Shown: one piece after another, positions 58,897 through 64,000 of the stretch | How positions within the stretch are numbered: the first letter of the stretch is position 1 | Layout: each line of letters opens with the position of its first letter | DNA from: JAJEFO01 sp009843725 | GTDB lineage: Bacteria; Pseudomonadota; Alphaproteobacteria; Rhodobacterales; Rhodobacteraceae | Reading direction: 5' to 3' | NCBI GenBank assembly: GCA_965243215.1 | Contig: CBDEUJ010000005.1 | Coordinates: forward strand, 310,001-374,000 | DNA: 64,000 bases | Translations under genes and position numbers: made by a program | The notes under the pieces: generated by a model | Told to the model about the DNA's origin: nothing | The model's input: only the letters and a program-made list of their open reading frames with translations | Databases searched by the model: none

Positions 58897-59955
58897 ATGG
58901 AAATCGTCGCCATCCCGACCAGGCGTGCCACTGTCGTGGAAATCGCCAGACGAGCGGGCGTCGGCACCGCGACCGTGGACAGGGTGCTGAATGCCCGGCA
59001 GGGGGTCCGTGAAGAGACCCGTCAACGCGTTGAGCAGGCAAAGGCCGCCATCGAACAGGGAATCCCGGCCGGACCGGGCAAGAAACCGTGGCGCTTGAAG
59101 GTGCTCCTGCCTGAGCTTGCGGGGGCGTCCACCGAATACCTGGGCCAGTGCTTTCAGGAATTTGGCGCCCTGCGTCATGCAACGATCGAGTGTGTCTTTA
59201 CCAAGAAGATGCAGCCTGCTCTCCTGGCCCGGAAACTTCGCGCTTGTGCCGGGCATGGCCTGGACGCGGTGGCGTTCCAGGCCCTGGAAGACCCGCGCGT
59301 GCACAACGCGGTCGACTATCTTCACAGCTTGGGCATCCCGACGCTCGGCCTCTTGTCGGGTCTTGCCAACCGGCACTTGATTGGAACGGCAGGCGTCGAC
59401 AATCGCGCCGCGGGGCGGACCGCCGGCTTTCTCATGGGGCGGTTGGCGCAGCAGACCGGGAGCGTGGCCATTGTCACGGGCGGTCAACTCTATCGCATCC
59501 ATGAGGATCGCGAAATGGGCTTTCGAGCGGCCTTGCGCAGCAGCTTTCCCAATATCAGCAATGCGATTGTCGTCAACGGCCAGGACGACGCGTCAGAAAT
59601 CTACAGGGTTGTTCGGGTGGCCTTGGACCGCCATCCAGATCTCGTTGGAATCTACAACGTGGGCGGAGGGAGCGAAGGCATAGCGCGTGCATTGCGCGAA
59701 GTCGAAGTTGCGGACGAGCTTGTCTTCATCGGCCATAACTTGACCGAGCGGACGCAGTCCTACCTTCTCGACGGAACAATGGACATCGTGCTCCACCTCA
59801 ACATGCGCGACGTTGCAGCATCGGCGACAGACGCCATGATCGCCCACCTTGAGAACCGGCCCACGTCATTGCGTCCGTTGCCAACCAGCGTTGTGACCCG
59901 GGAGAATATCGTCGGGATGTCACTCTCGCAATCAAGCGCGAACTGGTCCCGTTGA
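58897..59955 (+). CDS. LacI-family transcriptional regulator (TRAP/quiC operon)
   Basis: 352 aa. Helix-turn-helix TVVEIARRAGVGTATVDRVL at residues 11-30, hinge region to 60, then a periplasmic-binding-protein-like sensor domain (LKVLLPELAGAS, GIPTLGLLSGL, AGRTAGFLMGRLA, VGIYNVGGGSEGIARAL). VDRVLN replaces the usual VSRVLN, as in the sugar-acid type regulators. Divergent from dctP, probably represses the TRAP operon and itself. Convergent with the next regulator, 5 bp between stops. Confidence 0.88.
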   Translation: MEIVAIPTRRATVVEIARRAGVGTATVDRVLNARQGVREETRQRVEQAKAAIEQGIPAGPGKKPWRLKVLLPELAGASTEYLGQCFQEFGALRHATIECVFTKKMQPALLARKLRACAGHGLDAVAFQALEDPRVHNAVDYLHSLGIPTLGLLSGLANRHLIGTAGVDNRAAGRTAGFLMGRLAQQTGSVAIVTGGQLYRIHEDREMGFRAALRSSFPNISNAIVVNGQDDASEIYRVVRVALDRHPDLVGIYNVGGGSEGIARALREVEVADELVFIGHNLTERTQSYLLDGTMDIVLHLNMRDVAASATDAMIAHLENRPTSLRPLPTSVVTRENIVGMSLSQSSANWSR

Positions 59956-59960
59956 AAATC

Positions 59961-60986
59961 CTATATGTTCTCGGGTGTTATTATCCTGAAGTCCAGCGCA
60001 GTGCCTGGCTTCCGCTGCTTGCCCCGGACTGCACGCACCATCGTGCCAACGGCTCTAGAGGCCACGCTTTTGATTGGTGTGGCAATCGTTGCGGCGATTG
60101 TTCCGTCAAGCAAGGCTCTTTCCGATGCCGCATTGATCTCGTGACAAATGTAGACGATTCTCCCGGCACGCCCATCTTGCTGCAGCGCCTTTAGGACACC
60201 CCTTACCCCACCGCCGCACTGGTACAGGCCGCCCAGGTCAGGTGCGCGCCGCAACAGTTCTGACGCCGCCTCGTAGGCGACCGCCGCATCGTCCAGGTAG
60301 ACAAGGGACTCCTTCAATTGCACATCCGGGGCATGTTCACGCATGTAGCTCCGGAAACCGACTTCAAGCGCCTCGTGGCCCAGGTAGCGATGCGAACCGA
60401 CAAGGATGCCCACCTCTCCTTCCGAAAGATGCCGGCGCATCAGCCAGCCGGCCGTGCGGCCCGCCTTGCGCCCGTCCACGCCGATGTGGCCTTCGACGGA
60501 GGAGGCGCTCAGCGGGCTGAGCATCGAAAAGACGCGGCAGCCCGCCGCCGTGGCGGCGTCAATCGCCGAGGTCACGCTCGGGTGGTCGATTGAAACCACT
60601 CCAAGCGCATCGACCTTTCCCGACATGCCACGGATCCGACTTGAAAGATCATCTGGAGACAGCGCATCCACGAAAGCCACCTCGGTGGAAACCCGACTGT
60701 CGGTCCTGGCCCCGGCAGCGGTCTCGATCGCGTTGCGCAACGTCTGGTAGAACGCCTTGCTCTCCTTCTGCAGTATGAACCCGAGCCTGCAAACGGGTTG
60801 CGTGCCGGCGACGCGGTCCGCGATCAGCCCCCTCGCGTGGTAGCCAAGCAGGGACGCAGCCTCCAGAACCCTCTCGGCGGTTTTTCGGCGGACCTTGGCG
60901 CGCCCGTTCAACACGCGATCAACGGTTGCAACTCCGACGCCGGCCGCGCTGGCCACATCGGCCATCGTGATGCGTCTCTCGCCCAT
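59961..60986 (-). CDS. LacI-family transcriptional regulator (desaturase/Rieske operon)
   Basis: 341 aa. Helix-turn-helix TMADVASAAGVGVATVDRVL near residues 7-26; sensor domain VCRLGFILQKESKAFYQTL, VDALGVVSIDHPSVTSAI, VDGRKAGRTAGWLMRRHLSE and LGGLYQCGGGVRGVLKALQQ. Start ATG 60986 (GGAGC upstream); the ORF is open 44 codons further through the promoter. Diverges from the MocD-like gene and probably binds the palindrome at 61027-61043. Confidence 0.87.
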   Translation of the reverse strand: MGERRITMADVASAAGVGVATVDRVLNGRAKVRRKTAERVLEAASLLGYHARGLIADRVAGTQPVCRLGFILQKESKAFYQTLRNAIETAAGARTDSRVSTEVAFVDALSPDDLSSRIRGMSGKVDALGVVSIDHPSVTSAIDAATAAGCRVFSMLSPLSASSVEGHIGVDGRKAGRTAGWLMRRHLSEGEVGILVGSHRYLGHEALEVGFRSYMREHAPDVQLKESLVYLDDAAVAYEAASELLRRAPDLGGLYQCGGGVRGVLKALQQDGRAGRIVYICHEINAASERALLDGTIAATIATPIKSVASRAVGTMVRAVRGKQRKPGTALDFRIITPENI

Positions 60987-61026
60987 CTGATAGCTCCATT
61001 CAAGGAATCGATGGGTAGTGATAGTT

Positions 61027-61043
61027 TTGATAAAATCTATCAA
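61027..61043. promoter_or_regulatory. Operator candidate between LacI regulator and MocD-like gene
   Basis: Perfect inverted repeat TTGATA-N5-TATCAA (61027-61032 with 61038-61043), flanked by a longer imperfect one (GATAG...CTATC, 61020-61041). Placed 40 bp from the regulator start and 70 bp from the oxygenase start. Confidence 0.55.
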
Positions 61044-61110
61044 TGCAAGAGTTGATTGGATGGCGTTGTCGCGGCAAGGAACGTCGTGAACCCGGCACGG
61101 GGAAATCACG

Positions 61111-62178
61111 ATGCCCATTGATCGCCACCGCGACTATTCGCTCACCGGACCGAATGCCAGGACCTCGCTTGGCAATGCCGAGTGGTATGCGTCTCCCGTC
61201 CCACGCAAGCGGCTAAAGGAGCTGATGAAACGCTCGGACCGGCTGGCGCTCGCCAACTACGCGCTATGGCTGGCGCTTGTCGCGGCGACTGGCGTGCTGC
61301 TGGTCGCGGTCTGGGGAACGGCTTGGGCCTGGCCGGTGGCTGCGGCCTACGGCGTATTCTATGGATCCGGCGCGGATTCCCGCTGGCATGAGACCGGGCA
61401 TGGCACGCCGTTCAAGACGCGCTGGCTGAACGACACGTTCTATCAACTCGCGTCGTTCATGTCGCTTCGCAACCCGCATCTCTGGCGCTGGAGCCACGCA
61501 CGGCACCACTCGGAAACCGTCATCGTCGGTCGCGATCCGGAGATCGCCTTCCCCCGCCCGCCGTCGATCCGTGACTGGGTGCTGAACCTGCTGTACATTC
61601 CCGCCATCACCAATGAGTTGGGGAAAATGGTCCGCATCGCCCTTGGCAAATTGACGGACGCGGAGAAGAGCTTTCTGCCGGAACGTGAATGGTCAAGGAC
61701 CTTCGCGGCATCTCGGGCGCAACTGATGGTGCTCGCCGCGGTTGGTCTTGTGGCCGTCACCTTGCAGAGCTGGCTGCCGCTCTTCCTGATTGGCCTCCCC
61801 ACCTTTTATGGCTCTTGGCTGCACCATGTCCTGGCAACAACACAGCACGCGGGCCTTGCCGAGGACGTTCCTGACCACCGCATGAATTCCCGGTCTGTCT
61901 ATCTGAACCCGTTCTTCAGGTTCATCTACTCCAACATGAACTACCACGTCGAACATCACATGTACCCGATGGTGCCGTTCTACAATCTTCCGGCGCTGCA
62001 CGAAGAGATCAAGTCAGACTGCCCACCCGCCTACAGGTCGCTTTGGGCCTGCTACCGCGAAATGGTTCCCGCCGTGATGCGCCAGCAAAGCGACCCAAAC
62101 CACTATATCCGGCGCCCATTGCCTGCCGGCGCCGATCCCACCCCCACCTACGAACGGCCAGTCATCGCAGCGGAGTGA
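61111..62178 (+). CDS. Membrane di-iron fatty acid desaturase/hydroxylase (MocD-like)
   Basis: 355 aa. Three histidine boxes for a non-haem di-iron centre: HETGH (near 94), HARHH (near 129) and HVEHH (near 277), with hydrophobic helices before and between (LALANYALWLALVAATGVLL, RAQLMVLAAVGLVAVTLQSW). The following gene is a Rieske ferredoxin. This pair resembles MocD/MocE of rhizopine (methyl-inosamine) catabolism, where MocD is an oxygenase fed by MocE. A lipid desaturase role cannot be excluded, but the LacI regulator argues for a catabolic oxygenase. Confidence 0.82.
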   Translation: MPIDRHRDYSLTGPNARTSLGNAEWYASPVPRKRLKELMKRSDRLALANYALWLALVAATGVLLVAVWGTAWAWPVAAAYGVFYGSGADSRWHETGHGTPFKTRWLNDTFYQLASFMSLRNPHLWRWSHARHHSETVIVGRDPEIAFPRPPSIRDWVLNLLYIPAITNELGKMVRIALGKLTDAEKSFLPEREWSRTFAASRAQLMVLAAVGLVAVTLQSWLPLFLIGLPTFYGSWLHHVLATTQHAGLAEDVPDHRMNSRSVYLNPFFRFIYSNMNYHVEHHMYPMVPFYNLPALHEEIKSDCPPAYRSLWACYREMVPAVMRQQSDPNHYIRRPLPAGADPTPTYERPVIAAE

Positions 62179-62182
62179 AGAG

Positions 62183-62494
62183 ATGCCCAACTGGATACGC
62201 GCCTGTGGCACAAACGATGTCGAAACCGAGGATGTTGTCCGCTTCGATCACGGAGGCCGGACCTTTGCCGTGTATCGGAGCCCCGATGACGAATTCTTCT
62301 GCACGGACGGGCTGTGCACGCACGAGCAGGCCCATCTCGAAGACGGGCTCGTCATGGACCACGAGATCGAATGTCCGAAACACAACGCGACATTCGACTA
62401 TCGCACCGGGGAAGCCAAGCGCGCGCCCGCGTGCGTCAGTCTCGCAACCTATCCCGTAAGGATCGAAGACGGATCGGTCTGGATTGAAATCTGA
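62183..62494 (+). CDS. Rieske [2Fe-2S] ferredoxin (MocE-like)
   Basis: 103 aa, one Rieske domain with cluster ligands C-x-H and C-x-x-H in LCTHEQAHLEDG (near residues 45-56) and IECPKHNATFDYRTGEA (near 63-80). GGAG lies 8 nt before the ATG, 4 bp after the oxygenase stop. Electron donor for the upstream di-iron enzyme. The reductase that would complete the chain is not adjacent. Confidence 0.9.
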   Translation: MPNWIRACGTNDVETEDVVRFDHGGRTFAVYRSPDDEFFCTDGLCTHEQAHLEDGLVMDHEIECPKHNATFDYRTGEAKRAPACVSLATYPVRIEDGSVWIEI

Positions 62495-62785
62495 GGTACG
62501 GCATGAAGCGGAATTGGGACTGCCGCTTACGACGCCGGTGTCGGAACTGCACCGCGGCCAGGATTCCGACGGAGCATTCAAGACCGTTGGCCGGATGGCG
62601 ATCGTGGAGGACGGTTGCATCGTTGAGCGCGGCACTCCGCAGGAATGCTGCTCAAGCAGCGCAAGTGGCACATTCCGACGAAAGTGGTGAGCCGGGAGCA
62701 GAGCGAATTTCCTTCTTTGAGTGATCGGCACTTCCTGCATGGGTATCCCTGAACCGGCCAACACTCCCATTCAAGCCGTCCATGA

Positions 62786-63211
62786 CGCCTCCTGACCGGA
62801 AGCGAATTCGGGGCGGCAATTGGCCTCGCGAGCCTGACCGTTGCGCCGGCGCCGCCGGAAGACGTGCCGCGCTCCCGCGCTCTCATGGACGAGCAACACT
62901 ATCTCGGCGCGCCGTGGAAGATCAGCCAGACCGTCTGGTGCGCGGCCAACGACGACAGCGGCGCGTGGCCTGCGCTGACCTCCTTCTCGGCGGCGGCGCT
63001 CAAGTGCAGCGCGCGCGACGCCTGGATCGGATGGTGCCCCCGCGACCAGTACGGGCAGCTGCACTTGGTCGCCAACAACGTCCGCCTGTTGCTTCTCGGG
63101 CGCCGTCCGAACCTCGGCTCGCGGTTCCCTGCGCTCTGCGCCCGGCGCATCGAGCACCGGGATGTGCGCGAATGCGTAATCCAGATCCCGTTCGCTGCTC
63201 CCGCTGGTTGA
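62786..63211 (+). pseudogene. DUF4338 (DruA-like, IS-associated) remnant
   Basis: The frame contains LMDEQHYLGAPWKI, TSFSAAALKCSARDAWIGW, LHLVANNVRLLLLGRR and PNLGSRFPALCARRI, the order of blocks in DUF4338 domains (HYLG, AAALK-x-APRDAWIGW, HLVVNNARFL, PNLASR). No start codon or full N-terminus, and it ends before the usual LLETF block. Such domains occur in transposon-borne genes and in the Druantia defence protein DruA; this fragment is isolated. Confidence 0.65.
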
Positions 63212-63398
63212 TTCGGCCACTTCACCGAACGCAGTCACGTGCAAAGCCCGATGCTGTTGACTGTAGCCGGAGCGGTCGCCAAATGTTTCACGATCGAATT
63301 CGGCAGATTGGCGATTCGCCATGCGGTTGCGAAGTTCGTCGACCGCCGCCAAATCGATCGTCGGGAACGGCCGCGACCCTGCAGGTCGCCCAAACAGG

Positions 63399-64000
63399 AT
63401 GAAAACCGTGGAATGGTCACCGGAAAGGACGCAGGTAAACAGTTGGAACGAATGGGATCCGCTCAAGCACGTCATAGTCGGATACGCGACGGATTGTCAT
63501 ATTCCGCCGCCGGAACCGGCCCTCGAAGCCAAGGTCCCAGAGGACTCCGACATGAGGGGGCAGTGGGGAAAACGACCCCAAGACATGATCGACCGTGGCA
63601 ACGAACTGCTTGATGCGTTCGCAGAAATGCTGCGCGGTCGCGGTATCAGGGTTGACCGCCCGACTCCGATAGACTTTTCCCAACCTGTAGTCACTCCGGA
63701 CTTCGAAACCGGCAGTGGGTTCGGATGCATGCCACCCCGCGATGTCCTGCTGACGGTCGGGAATGAAATCCTGGAAGCGACGATGTCCTATCGTTGCCGC
63801 TGGTTCGAATACCTGTGCTACCGTCCCTTGTTGACGAGGTACTGGGAGGAGGACCGAAACTTCCGGCACGAGGCTGCGCCAAAACCGCGGCTGGCCGACA
63901 GCGATTATCGCCCCGACTACCTTTCCGGAAACATCAGCATTGAGACCCGGCTGGAGTGGACCGCAGAAAAGTACTTCGTGACGACGGAGGAGGAACCGCT
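63399..64000 (+). CDS. Arginine:glycine amidinotransferase-like enzyme (5' part)
   Basis: About 200 residues before the right edge; the frame is open to the end. N-terminus MKTVEWSPERTQVNSWNEWD, then PLKHVIVGYATDCHIPPP, is the amidinotransferase opening. Further match: MPPRDVLLTVGNEILEATMS, RWFEYLCYRPLLTRYW, APKPRLADSDY and YFVTTEEEP. These enzymes move the amidino group from arginine to an amine acceptor (glycine, lysine, inosamine phosphate). The Cys/His/Asp active-site triad lies beyond the window, so the acceptor cannot be judged. Confidence 0.87.
   Translation, partial: MKTVEWSPERTQVNSWNEWDPLKHVIVGYATDCHIPPPEPALEAKVPEDSDMRGQWGKRPQDMIDRGNELLDAFAEMLRGRGIRVDRPTPIDFSQPVVTPDFETGSGFGCMPPRDVLLTVGNEILEATMSYRCRWFEYLCYRPLLTRYWEEDRNFRHEAAPKPRLADSDYRPDYLSGNISIETRLEWTAEKYFVTTEEEP

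Noticed and set aside
58681..59502. N-terminal extension of DctP by about 270 codons
   Set aside because: Covers the divergent promoter and the antisense of the LacI regulator; signal peptide and ribosome site fix the start at 58680.
62484..62690. Short frame after the Rieske gene with GRMAIVEDGCIVERGTPQE
   Set aside because: Resembles the tail of an ABC ATPase (with LLKQRKWH in the next frame), but the match is too short and no Walker or signature motif is present; left unannotated.
1..64000. CRISPR array, rRNA operon, prophage or replication origin
   Set aside because: No regularly spaced repeats, rRNA motifs, phage structural genes or DnaA-box clusters seen.

Overview
The window reads as a high-GC alphaproteobacterial chromosome segment, most likely a marine Rhodobacteraceae or close relative. 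Evidence for this is a DMSP demethylase (DmdA) cluster, four kinds of solute-binding-protein dependent importer (TTT, TRAP and two classes of ABC), two DUF849/BKACE beta-keto acid cleavage enzymes, and a D-apiose cluster. It is a catabolic accessory region: nearly every intact operon pairs an importer with a short degradation pathway for a plant- or algae-derived osmolyte or sugar. There is one tRNA-Ser(GCU) and no rRNA, CRISPR array or intact transposase.

Layout. 1-2482 (minus): a BKACE enzyme with a tripartite tricarboxylate importer (tctC, start of tctA). 3093-9520 (plus): a sugar-type ABC importer without its own ATPase, followed by three overlapping genes for double-domain SnoaL/NTF2-like proteins. 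9590-12540: a rearranged zone with a broken sulfatase copy, a DUF433 gene with a frameshifted DUF5615-like toxin, a GNAT acetyltransferase and a SnoaL remnant. 12615-19225 (minus): an operon for acyl-CoA dehydrogenase, NDP-forming CoA ligase, CaiD, a dehydrocarnitine-cleavage-like BKACE and a choline-sulfatase-like enzyme, which suggests quaternary-amine (gamma-butyrobetaine/carnitine/choline sulfate) breakdown; an amidase diverges from it. 21275-24831: a beta-hydroxyacid dehydrogenase-like protein, D-galactose 1-dehydrogenase and ispD. 25635-31237 (plus): a second, complete ABC importer with a fourth SnoaL-like protein, paralogous gene by gene to the first. 31421-34254: a RecD2-like helicase and the tRNA. 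34447-38399 (minus): dmdA, dmdB and an acyl-CoA dehydrogenase for DMSP demethylation. 38610-40018: IS21 debris, a HEPN/MNT pair and a chimeric scar made of two gene fragments.

40522-49561: the probable D-apiose locus. A minus-strand operon (binding protein, ATPase, permease, GntR regulator, ABM monooxygenase, HpcH aldolase, 2-hydroxyacid dehydrogenase) diverges from an ApsD-like dehydrogenase and an ApnL-like lactonase. A 1,378-bp segment carrying the binding-protein gene, the promoter and the first 47 codons of apsD is repeated in direct orientation 5,262 bp downstream, apparently without a single change. 49600-50322 is a decayed E1/transketolase gene. 52025-58680 (minus): a TRAP importer with a truncated dehydrogenase, a sugar isomerase-like protein and QuiC (3-dehydroshikimate dehydratase fused to an HPPD-like domain), facing a LacI regulator. 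59961-62494: a second LacI regulator diverging from a MocD-like oxygenase/desaturase and a Rieske ferredoxin. The window ends inside an arginine:glycine amidinotransferase-like gene.

Two patterns run across the window. Every binding-protein gene (TTT, ABC, TRAP) is followed by a GC-rich hairpin before the next transporter gene. Several loci also exist as intact/fragment pairs (SnoaL, sulfatase, dmd acyl-CoA dehydrogenase, quiC, apsD and its binding protein), which indicates repeated local duplication and decay.
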